The notes: generated from the sequence alone by a model not told the origin. DNA of 64,000 nucleotides from Diplonema papillatum (GCA_030068145.1 JAPJBO010000109.1:310001-374000); one strand, 5' to 3'. Positions 10,200 through 20,904 are shown, counted from the first letter of the stretch. Translations and numbers: made by a program.

Positions 10200-10490
10200 A
10201 CGCTGGCAGAGCACATATTTTTCCGTGCGACTGCGGCCACTTGTCGTGTTGTCCACCCGGGCTTCGACGCTTTCTGCAATGGCTCGTTGTTATGCCAATT
10301 GGCATTTCAACGAGCCATTGCAGAAAGCGTCGAAGTCCGAGTGGACGAAGCTTCGAGCTCGCTATTATATGCAGGGCACCTTGTGCGGGTGACGCCGCCG
10401 GGGCCGTTCTCGCTGAAGAGCACCATATTGACACGTCACGGGCTCTGCGGCGCTAGCGTCTTGATGGGAAACTTCAGCTTCCATTGAAAT
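10200..10490 (+). repeat. Duplicated segment, copy 1 (contains palindrome)
   Basis: The segment matches 11208-11420, sharing GCCACTTGTCGTGTTGTCCAC, TTCGAGCTCGCT and TTGACACGTCA. It ends with CTTGATGGGAAACTTCAGC, which also occurs at 39180-39205 in the CT-tailed element family, so this segment probably belongs to that family or shares its 5' part. Confidence 0.6.
10251..10346. repeat. 96 bp near-perfect palindrome
   Basis: Arms of about 48 bp run outward from a centre at 10298/10299 (ATGCCAATTGGCAT). The arms read CTTCGACGCTTTCTGCAATG and its complement. Only a few positions mismatch (TT/TT near the centre, three near the outer end). It could extrude a cruciform or fold as a long RNA hairpin. 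The related segment at 11250-11310 has one arm only, so the palindrome arose by inverted duplication. Confidence 0.9.
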
Positions 10491-10734
10491 TTGTATGCCA
10501 GCAGGGTGCGAACTGCGGATAAAAAAGAGCAGGCTCTGCATTTATTTCTTTACGAGAGGAAGCGGGGAAGAGAGGGGCAATATATATGTATCACTCATTC
10601 CGCGAAAAAGTGTCAAGACACCCGGCGCGCTGTGGTCTCTGTGCTGGGGGCTGTGGCACCGCTGGTTACTTCATTGAACCCTGACGTAGAATCCTGGTTC
10701 TAAGTGGGCCACTTCTGGTAAGCAGGACTGGCGA

Positions 10735-10985
10735 CGCGGGATGAACCGAGAGCTGACTTAAGGTGTCCGAGTGATCGCTCATCAGATCCCACAAAGGGTG
10801 TCGGTTCATCTTGACAGCAGGACGGTGGCCATGGAAGTCGGCATCCGATAAGGAGTGTGTAAGCCGAATGCACCGGTCCCGAAAATGGATGATGCTCAAG
10901 CGATCAACCCATAGTTGGCGGGATGAACCGAGAGCTGACTTAAGGTGTCCGAGTGATCGCTCATCAGACACACAACTCGAAATCC
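10735..10985 (+). repeat. Short direct duplication around repeat fragment
   Basis: The block GATGAACCGAGAGCTGACTT continuing to GATCGCTCATCAGA occurs at 10739-10792 and again at 10921-10970. Between them, 10865-10915 (AATGCACCGGTCCCGA) matches the sequence just upstream of the reverse transcriptase fragment at 19978-20030. Confidence 0.65.
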
Positions 10986-11207
10986 ACCGCTAACTCCACA
11001 CACAAAACTCACTCCCAGTACATGCCCTGGGGGTGCATAGATAGGCAGAAATAAGAATCTGGGCCGGCGTTCGGCGTTGGCTTATTTTTGTGGGGGGTGA
11101 CCACGTACTGGGCATATTTGCGTCCGGCGGCATATTTGGCGTCCGCTTCTTTCGACCCATGTGGGGGTGTGTGCGTGAGCGACTGCGTCGTTCAAACGCG
11201 TTGATGG

Positions 11208-11420
11208 AGCACATCTTCTTCCGTGTGACTGCAGCCACTTGTCGTGTTGTCCACTCGGACATCGACGCTTCCTGCAATGGCTCGTTCAAAGGCCAATGCT
11301 TCGAGCTCGCTGATATGCAGAGCACCTTTTTGTGGGTGACGGCGGCGACGTCGACACAGCCGGGGCCGGTCTGACTGGAGGTCTCGCGGGAGAGCACCGT
11401 CTTGACACGTCAGCGTCTTG
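11208..11420 (+). repeat. Duplicated segment, copy 2 (no palindrome)
   Basis: This is a diverged copy of 10200-10440 lacking the inverted arm. Continuing to 11420 it shares GAGAGCACC and TTGACACGTCA with copy 1. Confidence 0.6.
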
Positions 11421-13710
11421 ATATTGATGATGACTTGTAGCCAGCAGGGAGAGAACGGCGGAAACAAATGCGCAGGTTCTGCATTTTTTCTTCACGAGAC
11501 GAGAGAGGAAGCGGGAGGAAGAGAGAGAGGGAGAACACACACACAGTATGTGTGGTACCCCCCGAAATCCCGTATTGCGCACTTCCTACGTTCATACGCA
11601 GTTCGTGCGTATAAGTCGATCTTTGAGTGCGTGAGCCCCTCCGAAGAAAGGTCCATCACACTACTTTCTACGTTCTTGCGTACTTCGTTACTTCGGTTTT
11701 CGGGGGTACCATCTGTGTGTGTGTGTACTACAGACGAGACGGGCTCGCGTGGATTTCTGACCAATGCCGGAGCAGGGAGCGCCGGCCCTCGGGGCGTTCA
11801 CATCTTTGCAGGGGCAAAGCGACGGCGTCCTTCAACACGCCGGTCTGAAGCGGAGAGAAGCGAAACCAGCGGTTTCTGGGCGCGGTTGCCTGCGTTTTTT
11901 TTTTTTCTGCAAACGATGCGTGAGCAGTCAACCCGAGAGGCTGCACTCCCCGCTCGGAGCAGGAAAGCTTGCGACATGTGGTGAGAGAATTCGAGGGAGG
12001 CGCGCAAAACGACAACAAACAGTCGGGAAAAGGGAGGCGCGCATGCGTTGATCAACAGAGAGGTAAATACTCCCGGACGCGGACAGCAAATTGTAAATTT
12101 GTTGCATTAGTGTGATTGTCAGGCCTCCGACTACCCTGAGCAACGCACTACGGACAGCAGAAAGTCATCCTCCTGATGGATTGTGCTGCGATGCCTTCTT
12201 TCTTTCCGTGCGTACCTTGGGCTGACTTTCGCTGAACACGAGCCCATAGAAACGGTAAACCAGAGGGCGGACGGGCATCGGACTGTAAGGTACTGTGATA
12301 ACGCTAATTCGGCGCAGTACCTGGCAGATAGTAGTGGGCCAGCCACAACGTGTGCACATTAGAATTGCAGTCCGCAATAAGTTCCGGTCACCCCCGTCCA
12401 GGAGAAGGCGCGACGGCACACGCAGCAGCGGGGGGGGGGGGGGGGTGTCGCGGGGGGCGCACTAAGGATTGGGGGGTGCAACGGGCAATGTCAACGTCTG
12501 CTAAATTTGGAAGGGGGGGGGGGGTCCTGTTTGGTGCACCTGGTGGCCGGGGACCCCCCCACCCTTTTTTCCGGCGACCCCCTTAAACGCGCTCTTTCGC
12601 GATGGATCTTTCCACTCCGTCCTCAGTTGGTCTGTGAAGCCTGAAATTTGACGTGCAAAACACAGGCTGAAACCGGGAAAATCTGCCCTTTCGTGGTTTT
12701 CTTGGTGCCGATTTTTCGGAATTCTTTAAGTACGTTTTCCAGCGGATTTGCCTGAAAACAGCTTTTGGGGGGTATTGGCATTTTGGGAAAAGCACATGGT
12801 AAATCGGCCCGAATTTTCACTTTTTGGGCCAATTTTCCAGATTTTGGCCGATTTTTGAGTGCACTGCAGGAATCTTGGTTTTCGGGGAAACTGACTTTGC
12901 TCAAAAGTTGCCAAGTACATTTCCCTGCCAAAAAAGTGCAGGAAAACATTTTGGTGAGGATTGACCTTTTTTTCCGCAAAAGTGGGTTTCGATTTCGAAA
13001 ACGAGGAGAACGGATTCATCTGGAGGAAACGGAGTACCCACTCGGCACCGGGGGGTCTGGCAAACACCCCAAAAACAGCCCCCAAAACGACCCCCCCCCC
13101 CCCCCCCCAAAAAAAAAGGGGGGGGTGCAACGTGCAACGGGGGCAACGTCCCTTAGTGCGCACCCTGGGGTGTCGGGGAAGGAGGGAGTAAAAATGGGTA
13201 GGGAAGGGCGGGCAGCGCGACTGTTCCGAGCGGAAAATGCTGCTGGAAAAACAAAGCATTCCCGTTCGGAAGTCTGCTGAAGGGTTCTGAGAGGAACTTT
13301 TCGAGTGGGCCGGGCACTTCGGGTTGCAACGCCCTAACTGTGGACCCCGGCACTCGTGTGTTGGGGAAGGGAGGAAGATTGAACTGGAACCATAAAAAAT
13401 GTGTCGAAATACGTGGAGGTGCCACCGGTGCCTGTTTACGACGAAGGAGAGGGTAGCAACAGTCCGCCTCAGAAGCTGGACACCCAAAACGCGTCAGTGT
13501 AACCTCCAGGTTACGCTTCGGTGCAACTATAAAAATGGGCATTTTTCTGTGTTTTCGGCGATAACTCTTCTTTTATTGACTGCCCACAACCGGGCACGAA
13601 ACCCAAAATTTTCCTGCGTTCTAAGGTCAGGTCACCACAGCATCTCCTTTTGGCATTCGCAACCTGGCGGCCTCCTCCGGGTATTTCTTACCACAGCACT
13701 TTCTTTCGGA
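11421..13710. other. Intergenic, mostly unassigned
   Basis: No gene was recognised. The block GTTGCATTAGTGTGATTGTC at about 12099-12150 recurs at 23325-23392 and 24507-24580. Poly-G runs lie at 12430-12446 and 12512-12524, and a poly-C run at 13090-13107. GCGCACTAAGG near 12458 and its complement near 13153 mark a weak inverted repeat around the G/C-tract region. The minus-strand frames here lack protein motifs. Confidence 0.5.
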
Positions 13711-13930
13711 AAATACTCGAGGGGCTGCCTTGTGCTTACTTCGAAGGAGGCTAGAGGGAGAGAAAACAATACAACTACAAAGTGGGTCTTTTTTTTGTTG
13801 AACGCTTACGCCCGCCACTAAACCCAGATTCACCTGTGTTTCGTGGGGGCTACAGCACATTTACCTCCTTTGATCTTTTGCAGCTGGCAGCCTCCTCAAG
13901 GATTTCCTACAAAGCAGGTGCTTATACAAG
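13711..13930 (+). repeat. Family R1, near-full copy
   Basis: It begins AAATACTCGAGG and ends CAGGTGCTTATACAAG. It agrees with the copy at 2701-2925 along its whole length with small indels in the T run. Confidence 0.8.
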
Positions 13931-14668
13931 AAGCCTCTGCATGCTTCTACTTTGCTTTGTTTCGAGTTTTGAGATTCGCTTGACACTCGCTCTGTGCAAG
14001 GCAAATGAAGGCACCATCCGGAAAAAAAGCGGACAATTTCCGACCTTCTTCCGATGCTTGCTTTGCACGCGGCCCGAATGCCTTGAGTTTGGCCCGAGGT
14101 TTTCTCGAAAGGTTAAAACCTTTCAAGACGGGCTCTTGAGACATTTTGCCTCTCGAGTCGTTTCGAGCATTGCTTTTTCGGCTGCGCTCCCGAACAAAAT
14201 TCTTTTCGAAATGTTGCAGGAAATGAGAAGCTCGTACACCGCAAACTGCGGCGTTTCGCTTGCGTCCTGAATCCCCCGCTCAACGTAAGAAAAACGACCA
14301 GGCGATAATCGTTCAACGAAAACAACTCTCTCTCTTCCCATCCTTATCGTTGCTTTCGTACCAACGGTTGCGCAAGTGACGAGCCCTCTTTTTTGCGTTG
14401 AACGCCAGAGGAACCAGCTTCTCTTCTCGCGGGAATTGTGGGACTTTGTTTTGTGTTTCCGGCGTTACTAGCGCAGCAGATTGCCTGTGCTGTGGCGTTT
14501 CTTTTTGATCGTTGTGCAGAGCAGCAGGTTGCTTGGATTCGCTGCTGATCTGCTGCTTTGCTCTATGCATAGTGCAGTGCAGTGATGGCGGAGCTTGTTG
14601 TTTTTTTTTTTTTTTTCGGTTCAGGAAAGTTGGCGTCGGGGGATTTGGCTCCTCACCGCGTTTGTTGC
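13931..14668. other. Intergenic, unassigned (3' flank of transporter gene)
   Basis: No gene or confident repeat was seen. A 15-base poly-T run lies near 14602-14616, just downstream of the transporter gene on its own strand, where it reads as poly-A. Confidence 0.45.
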
Positions 14669-17600
14669 CTAAGCGATGGGCTCGTTGATGACCTTCGAGG
14701 GAAGGGTGTCGAGGACATCTTCGTCGGGATCTACGGCGAACCTCGACGAGTACGGCAGGCAGGTGACACGGACGACACGGTGGATGACGCAGGCGAGAGG
14801 GATGGTGATCATGCCCCAGGCGTAGATCATGAACCCCCACGAGTACGAATCGCGGGTCAGCCACTGCAGCTTGCCGCGTTGCACGATGAGACCGCCCCGG
14901 ATGCTCTCGTCCACGAAGATGCAGCCGTACTCGTTCTGCGTCAGCGAGCTCATGTGCGCCCACGACGCGAGGGAGAAGATCCACGACAGCGCCAGCGCCG
15001 CGGCGGCGGCGAAGATGAAGAACTTCACGACACCGTGGTACGGCAGGAAGCAGTACACGATGATCAGCGGCAGACTCAGACCCATGAACAGCGTGGCGCA
15101 GATGGCGAGGCCGCGGACGGCCTTCATATCACCACCCAGGTCACCTTCGATGCAGATGTCGTTGATGTCGTGGCACTTGGTCTCGTGCAACACGCCGACC
15201 ATCGGCGGTCTGACGGCCTTGGCCGCACCGCTGCTGCACGTGCTCTGCGCGAAGGGCAACGCGGTCTTCAAGTGCACCGCCGAAATGTTGGACCCGCCGC
15301 CCCACGGCGCTTCCTCCACCATCACCACCGTCGCCGCGGCGCTCACGTAGATGTCGACCACGGAGGAGAGCACAGCTTCGGCCAAGTCGTCCGACGTCGC
15401 CCTCAGCGTCATCGTCGCCGGCGCAACAGACCTCGCAGCCAGTGCCTGGAGCGACAGCGCCAAGTACGGAACGTTCTCGTTCAGCGCACTCTCCAGTGCA
15501 GCCACGGTGAGGTTCGCCACCTCGGAACCCGTGGCGAAGTCGACTTCGTACAGCGACGAGCCCTTGAAGCTGTCCGTCCTGCCGCTGTCGCGCTCCAGCA
15601 GCAGCACCTTGTCTCCCGACAGCCAAGAGGCGGCGGCGATCTCCAACTGGCCCTGCAGGTCGTTGTGCATGCCGTCCGCTCCGTCGTTCAGCTTCACGTC
15701 CGAAAGCACCACCAGCTTCACGCCCGCCAGCGTCGCCGTTGTCGTCGTCGAGTCGTAGTTCACGATCGCGCAGCGCACCAGACGCGTCCCCGCCAGCGGC
15801 TTCCTCATGCACGCCACCACCTTCGTCCCGTCGTGCTTCACCGCCATCGCCCCGATGCCGTTGTCAGTTCCCTCCTCGTAGAAGTACTCCGGCAGCACCT
15901 CATCCACCGGCGCTCCGGTGTTGGCCGCCGTGTAACCCGAGTTGCTCGGAACCAGCGACTTCAGCACCGTCCCGTCCGCCTGGAACAGCACCAACCGGGA
16001 CCCGTACTTGTCGGCCGTCACGAACACGCCAGCGCCCATCTTCCGGATCCCGCCCGGCGCGATTCCGTTCCTCGCCGCCGGCTGCACCGTGCTCGTTGCG
16101 CAGTCGTCGCCGGTTGTCGTGTTGTGCTCCACGTTCGGCAGCCCGGTCGTTCCGCTCAGAGGCGTCCACTTTTCGGCAGCTCCGTCCTCCAGCGCGAACA
16201 CCACCGAGTACGCAGACTCCGACCGCTTCACGTTGCGCACCAAGTGCGCGCCCGAGTACGAAATCGCGTAGCCCGCGTCCGTGAACACCGCTCCGCCGCC
16301 GGCGCACGCCGCCGTCGGTCCGCGCGTCGTGATCACGAACGCGTCTCCCGTGCAAGCGTCGAACCCGATGCCGCCCAGCGAAGGCTTCGCTCCTTTCACC
16401 TCCGGCATGCTCGGCGTCGTATACACGTCCGCCCTCACGGCGCTGCCGCCGCTGCTCGAAAAGTGGTTGTCGTGCGGCAGCGTCAGGTTCTCCCGCGTCG
16501 TCACGCCCGAGTAGTCGTACGTCACCGTCACGCCGTGCGCCTCCGAGTTCCTCAGGTAGAACCAGTCCACCCCGCTCATCGTGTTCCAGCAGTTCGCTTC
16601 GTGGTTCGACCGGCCCTTGCAGTCAGGCAGCTCCGTGCACATCCTCGTCCAGTCGTATCCGCGGCAGCCAACGTGCTTCGAGCAGTGCGCCCACGCCGAA
16701 GCGTACTGCTCCTCCTCGTTGCTCGTTGCCGCACCGGTCGCCCAAGTGCTGTCTTCCGCGCAGCTTCGCGACAGCTCCCGTGCGCAGAGCTTCACGGCGG
16801 CCAGGTCGCACTCCGGCGGCGGCGTCGCCCACTCCCTCGTCGACTCGTACTGCGGAGAGCACATCTCCGTGAGCCCGAGGCCGATCTCCTTTCGCTGCAG
16901 CGCTGCCGGCTCGATCCCGTACCGCACCCTCCTCCACTGCGCCGTGTTCACCGCGAGCAGCACTCCGAAGAACGCCAGGAACGTCGGACCCCACGCCACC
17001 GGCGAGTAGTGCCACTCCGACACCGAGTTCGCTTTTTTGGCGTGCTCAACTTCCCGCCGCCGCATGTCTTCGATGTCGACACGGTCAGCGTCGGCGTCCC
17101 CTCCCCACAGCTGCATGAAGTTCGGCAGTCGGCACCCGCAGCACGGCACGTGTTCCGCCCGCAGCACGCTCAGCGCGCCCCGGCGCGGCAGCAGGTCCGC
17201 ACGGCTTCTCCGCACCCACACGAGGGCGACGAACGCCAGCGACACCAGCAGCAGCGGCACGCCGACCGCCACCAGCACCTCCCAACCGGCCACCGACAGT
17301 CCCAGCACCAGGGCGGGGAGAGCGACGAACCCCGTGATGATGTAGGCGAGGGGGAACCATCTCAAGTTCGCTGCGGTCTCCCCCATGAACTTCGCGAGTT
17401 CTAGAGGTGCTGGCCGGAGAGGCCAGACCACGAACCACACCACCGTGCCCAGGCAGTTGAAGAACACGTGTTCCAGGGCCACCCGCATGCCTATGTCGAC
17501 GTTGCTTCCCGACAGCGCCGACAGCACCCCCGTCACCGTCGTTCCGATGTTCGCTCCGTGCGTCAGCGGAACCATCTTCTCGACGTGGATCAGGCCGATC

Positions 17601-18844
17601 CCCACCAACGGAGTCAGCGTCGACGTGAAAACCGAGCTCGACTGCACCAAGATCGTCATTCCAGTTCCGAACAGCAGCAGGATGTAGTTGTCCCAACCAC
17701 CGCACGATCGCAGCACGGGGTGCTTGAAGTCGATGTTCAGCAGGTACCTCGTCCACACAGCAACGCGACCCTTCAGCACAGATCCCAGCAGCTTCACCAG
17801 CATCAGCAAGCACGTCGTCAACATCGCGAGCGAGATGAACAGCAGCAGGGCTCCCGCCGCTTCGTCGCTGATCGGCGACTCGCGGAAAACGTGCCCGGAC
17901 GACATCTTGATGATCGTCTTCTTCTCCAACTCCTTCACCTTCGCCGAAGTCGTGGCTGCTGCGATCTGCTCAATCAACTTCGAATCGACAGACACCACGC
18001 GCCCTTCCGCCGGCTCCGTGATCTTCTTGATGAACTCCGTCTTCTCACGCTTGTCGTCGTTCAAGTTCAGCGAGTCAACTGCAGCTCCCGCCAGCTCCTT
18101 CAGGAAGCCGGACGCCACTTCCAGCGGCAGGAAGATCCCCACCGTCAGCCAGTTGAACATGTCGTGGAACACAGATCCCGTGAACGCCCTCCGGTACTCC
18201 GCGGGGCTGTTTAAGTGCGCGATAGACACTATGGTGTTCGTAACGGACGTGCCGATGTTCGCTCCCATCACCAGGTACGACGCGTTCTCCACCGTCACCA
18301 GGTCCGACGCCGCCATCGAGATCACAATCGACGTCGTCGTCGACGATGACTGCATCAGCACCGTCGCAAGGATCCCGATTGCCAGCCCGGCCACCGGGTT
18401 GGCTATCAGGTCGCTGTCGCGGAACGTTCTGCCCGACGAACGCCCTCCGAGAATCTTGAACGCGCTGCCCATCAGCCCCAGGGCGATGATGAACAGGTAC
18501 AGCACCCCGAACACCGCGCCCACCTTCACGAACGTGTGCACTACCCACTCGATCTTCTCCAACGCGCTCAGCAGGCTGAACGGGATCTCGTCGTTCGCCA
18601 TCTCCTGCAGCGCCCAGTGGTCCCCAGCCAGCCTGTGCTCTTCCTCCGTCTGAAACTCGGACCACTTCTTCTCGAAGTCCCGTTCACACGTGGCGCTGTC
18701 GCCGTTGAGGATGTCCCGCCCCATCGGCGACACTCTGAACTCCTCGTACGTGACGTAGCGACCGCCTATCTGATACCATTTTCTGCCTTCCACAGGCTTC
18801 TGCACCTCTACATTCTCGACGTGAGTCGGAACTACCTCGCCCAT
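14669..18844 (-). CDS. Na+/phosphate cotransporter fused to phytase-like ectodomain
   Basis: The 1391-residue membrane protein combines phosphate uptake with a putative esterase. Residues about 105-545 are an SLC34-type Na/Pi cotransporter with both inverted repeats: MQSSSTTTS (165-) with GANIGTSVTN, then VQSSSVFTS (401-) with GANIGTTVTG. A helix near 618-636 (PTFLAFFGVLLAVNTAQW) leads to a Cys-rich segment (660-760). About 800-1180 resembles the esterase-like phytase domain: GGIGFDACTGDAFVITTRG, NGIGAMAVKHDG and VLLLERDSG. Three or four helices follow (1242-1355), so the phytase-like part is a loop or ectodomain between membrane blocks. The ATG at 18844 is chosen over one 37 codons upstream because the duplicated 5' end at 19140-19403 conserves sequence from this ATG. 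Ordinary SLC34 proteins are about 600-700 residues. Catalytic activity of the esterase part is not proven. Confidence 0.88.
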   Translation of the reverse strand: MGEVVPTHVENVEVQKPVEGRKWYQIGGRYVTYEEFRVSPMGRDILNGDSATCERDFEKKWSEFQTEEEHRLAGDHWALQEMANDEIPFSLLSALEKIEWVVHTFVKVGAVFGVLYLFIIALGLMGSAFKILGGRSSGRTFRDSDLIANPVAGLAIGILATVLMQSSSTTTSIVISMAASDLVTVENASYLVMGANIGTSVTNTIVSIAHLNSPAEYRRAFTGSVFHDMFNWLTVGIFLPLEVASGFLKELAGAAVDSLNLNDDKREKTEFIKKITEPAEGRVVSVDSKLIEQIAAATTSAKVKELEKKTIIKMSSGHVFRESPISDEAAGALLLFISLAMLTTCLLMLVKLLGSVLKGRVAVWTRYLLNIDFKHPVLRSCGGWDNYILLLFGTGMTILVQSSSVFTSTLTPLVGIGLIHVEKMVPLTHGANIGTTVTGVLSALSGSNVDIGMRVALEHVFFNCLGTVVWFVVWPLRPAPLELAKFMGETAANLRWFPLAYIITGFVALPALVLGLSVAGWEVLVAVGVPLLLVSLAFVALVWVRRSRADLLPRRGALSVLRAEHVPCCGCRLPNFMQLWGGDADADRVDIEDMRRREVEHAKKANSVSEWHYSPVAWGPTFLAFFGVLLAVNTAQWRRVRYGIEPAALQRKEIGLGLTEMCSPQYESTREWATPPPECDLAAVKLCARELSRSCAEDSTWATGAATSNEEEQYASAWAHCSKHVGCRGYDWTRMCTELPDCKGRSNHEANCWNTMSGVDWFYLRNSEAHGVTVTYDYSGVTTRENLTLPHDNHFSSSGGSAVRADVYTTPSMPEVKGAKPSLGGIGFDACTGDAFVITTRGPTAACAGGGAVFTDAGYAISYSGAHLVRNVKRSESAYSVVFALEDGAAEKWTPLSGTTGLPNVEHNTTTGDDCATSTVQPAARNGIAPGGIRKMGAGVFVTADKYGSRLVLFQADGTVLKSLVPSNSGYTAANTGAPVDEVLPEYFYEEGTDNGIGAMAVKHDGTKVVACMRKPLAGTRLVRCAIVNYDSTTTTATLAGVKLVVLSDVKLNDGADGMHNDLQGQLEIAAASWLSGDKVLLLERDSGRTDSFKGSSLYEVDFATGSEVANLTVAALESALNENVPYLALSLQALAARSVAPATMTLRATSDDLAEAVLSSVVDIYVSAAATVVMVEEAPWGGGSNISAVHLKTALPFAQSTCSSGAAKAVRPPMVGVLHETKCHDINDICIEGDLGGDMKAVRGLAICATLFMGLSLPLIIVYCFLPYHGVVKFFIFAAAAALALSWIFSLASWAHMSSLTQNEYGCIFVDESIRGGLIVQRGKLQWLTRDSYSWGFMIYAWGMITIPLACVIHRVVRVTCLPYSSRFAVDPDEDVLDTLPSKVINEPIA

Positions 18845-18849
18845 TTTTC

Positions 18850-18890
18850 TTTTGTGTTTGCGACAATCCCGCGAGGGCGTGCAGATTTTA
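18850..18890. repeat. Stem-loop repeat in the 5' flank of the transporter gene
   Basis: GTTTGCGACAATCCCGCGAG then GGCGTGCAGATT is a version of the stem-loop at 5767. CCC and GGG still pair although the loop differs. It lies antisense to the transporter, 6-46 bases upstream of its start. Confidence 0.45.
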
Positions 18891-19139
18891 TTCGGACCTT
18901 TTGACAAGTTTTGTTGACAAGTTTTTCGGAGGAAACCCCTTGCTCGATCTGTCAATCCTTGATATTAGTACAATTCCCCCGTGTTGAGTCTATTTAAACC
19001 GCCTACTCCGCGCCTGGTGGTGTCATTCCGGCAATTCCTTTCAGTTTCAGCCTTGCGAATGTACTCTCCCCTGAACCGATAATCTATGATTTCTCGTTCG
19101 GGAAGTGCCGCGGGAGCCAAAATGACTTTTCTAGATCGA

Positions 19140-19403
19140 TCCAGACGGCATCGTGCCAATCGTTCGCCATCTCCTGCAGCGCCCAGTTGTCCCGTCACTC
19201 CTCCATCTGAAACTCGGACCTTCACACGTGGCGCTGTCGCCGTTGAGGATGTCCCGCCCCATCGACGACCCTCTGAACTGCTCGTACGTGATGTAGCGAC
19301 CGCCTATCTGATACCATTTTCTGCCTTCCGCAGGCTTCTGCACCTCTATATTCTCGACATGAGTCGGAACTGCCTCGCCCATTCTTCTTTCGTGTTTGCG
19401 ACA
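19140..19403 (-). pseudogene. Broken duplicate of the transporter gene's 5' end
   Basis: In the same orientation and just upstream of the intact gene, this copy encodes MGEAVPTHVENIEVQKPAEG and continues to a segment matching residues 1-54 of the transporter. Two deletions then remove about 20 and 16 bases, shifting the frame. The next stretch still matches residues about 70-84 (Leu-Ala-Gly to Met-Ala-Asn-Asp) before homology ends. The short leader before the ATG is also conserved. The reading frame from this start cannot make a transporter. It could compete as a decoy leader only if transcribed, which is speculative. Confidence 0.9.
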
Positions 19404-19505
19404 CGCAGTGGTGGCGTTCATTCTATTGATTTATCAGGGGAATTCTACTAATAGGTAAAACAAACGACCCTTAGGACACCTCGGTAGCGCACTTGGATCG
19501 CGGGG

Positions 19506-19727
19506 AAATACTCGAGGGACTGCCTTGTGCTCATTTCGAAGGAGGCTAGAGGGGGAGAAAACAATACAACTACAAAGTGGGTCTTTTTTGTTGAACGCTT
19601 ACGCCCGCCACTAAACCCAGGGTTACCTGTGTTTCGTGTGGGCTACAGCACATTTACCTCCTTCGATCTATCGCAACTGGCAGTCTCCTCAAGCATTTCC
19701 TACAAAGCAGGTGCTTATACAAAAAAA
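19506..19727 (+). repeat. Family R1, near-full copy
   Basis: AAATACTCGAGGGACTGCC to CAGGTGCTTATACAAAAAAA. This is the copy with the clearest A-rich 3' end. Confidence 0.8.
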
Positions 19728-19751
19728 TTTCACTCATTTCCTTACAATATG

Positions 19752-19850
19752 GCCGGTTTGGTGGCGTGACCTCCGGGGCTAGCCCGTTCGCTCACCTTCT
19801 GCGGCTAGCTCGGGGGGGTAACCCCATCGTATGTGACCTCTCGTGTTTTC
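19752..19850 (+). repeat. Dispersed repeat shared with 28980-29060
   Basis: GGTTTGGTGGCGTGACCTCC opens both copies. They stay similar through GCGGCTA and the CCC-ATCGTA segment. Function is unknown. Confidence 0.55.
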
Positions 19851-20021
19851 TCCGTTCATTGCTTGCGTCTCAGGAGTGCGTGAACGACGGAGAATTCCCG
19901 ATGCGTCCGATCAGTGCCGGAAACGCCGGAAAACCTGGTGGCATCTTCTAATTGAGTGCGCAACAACTCGCCTGCTGAATGCACCGGTCCCGAGAATGGA
20001 CGAAGCGCAACCAATCCACCC

Positions 20022-20228
20022 ATAGTTGTATACGGCGTGGCCTTAGACTTTGCCAAGTGTTTTGACAAGGTGCCGCGAGACATCGTGTTGAAGCTGGTGG
20101 GGGAGCTGGGCCTCCATGAGAGAATCCTCGGGCCGCTGCGCGACATCTACGCGCGATTACGGAGGCGGTACAAGCTTCACATGGGAGTGGGAGGTGTCTT
20201 GTTCACCACCAATGGGATACTGCAGGGG
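20022..20228 (+). pseudogene. LINE-type reverse transcriptase fragment
   Basis: About 69 codons encode the core of a non-LTR reverse transcriptase. ALDFAKCFDKVP is motif A with its catalytic Asp, and after about 45 residues TTNGILQG is motif B. Homology begins abruptly at 20022 and stops after the motif B glycine, so motif C (the second catalytic Asp pair) is absent and the fragment is inactive. The upstream 45 bases match 10865-10915. The intact LINE 3' part at 48040-50433 lacks its reverse transcriptase, so both could come from one family, but no overlap exists here to prove it. Confidence 0.85.
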
Positions 20229-20904
20229 CTACGGGTAACAAAAGCCGACGTGCGTAGGTACGCACCTTGAAGGCAGTAATACCGCCTGGTCCCTCCCAGA
20301 GGCGGGTGCGCCCCGCTGCAAGGTTGGCGATGCGTTTGCAAGTCGTCGATATCAGCTCTGTGTCCGGGAGCAGCAAAGGGAAAAGGTAGATGCAAGCGAC
20401 CGCCTGCTTTCTCGAACTCACGCTAGCTGCGGGTTTTGCCACAACCTTCTTGAAGACATTTAAGCGATGGGTTGTAGCATTTCGAGTTAGGTAGTGCTGC
20501 CGTGGGCGCGCTTTAAAAGAGGAAGATCTGCTTCATGCGAAATCAACCTGATATGCTGCTCAGAGTGGGAGGAATGAACGTTAAGAGAGAGAGAGAGGAA
20601 GAACAGAGGATCTATTTTGGTTTCGGAAAGTAGGCGAGCCCATAAAAAACCCTGTGTGCTAGCTTCGTCTAACCGTAAAAAGAGTGAGCAGTTTTCTGCG
20701 ACCTTTTCCGAGCGACAGGGGGAGGGGAACGGTTGCGTTCGGACTTTTACTCTTTGGTACGACAGGGCGAATAACGGAAGCGAGGACGTCGGGAGCACGA
20801 AGAGGGGAGGGATTGCCTGTGGTACTTACCAATTCCGAAACCTCAAGTTTCCGAATCGTCCCCCATACTACTCTTGCCTCTCTCTAGTCCTCACTCGGGG
20901 TCCG
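20229..20904. other. Intergenic, unassigned
   Basis: On the minus strand 20203-20442 has an open frame containing CKRIANLAAGRTRLWEGPGG. It looks protein-like but matches no family I recognise and may be another retroelement remnant. The rest is unassigned. Confidence 0.35.

Noticed and set aside
14582-17404. 940-codon plus-strand frame opposite the transporter gene
   Set aside because: It is an antisense shadow of GC-rich coding DNA, Arg/His-rich without domains. The minus frame has clear transporter motifs.
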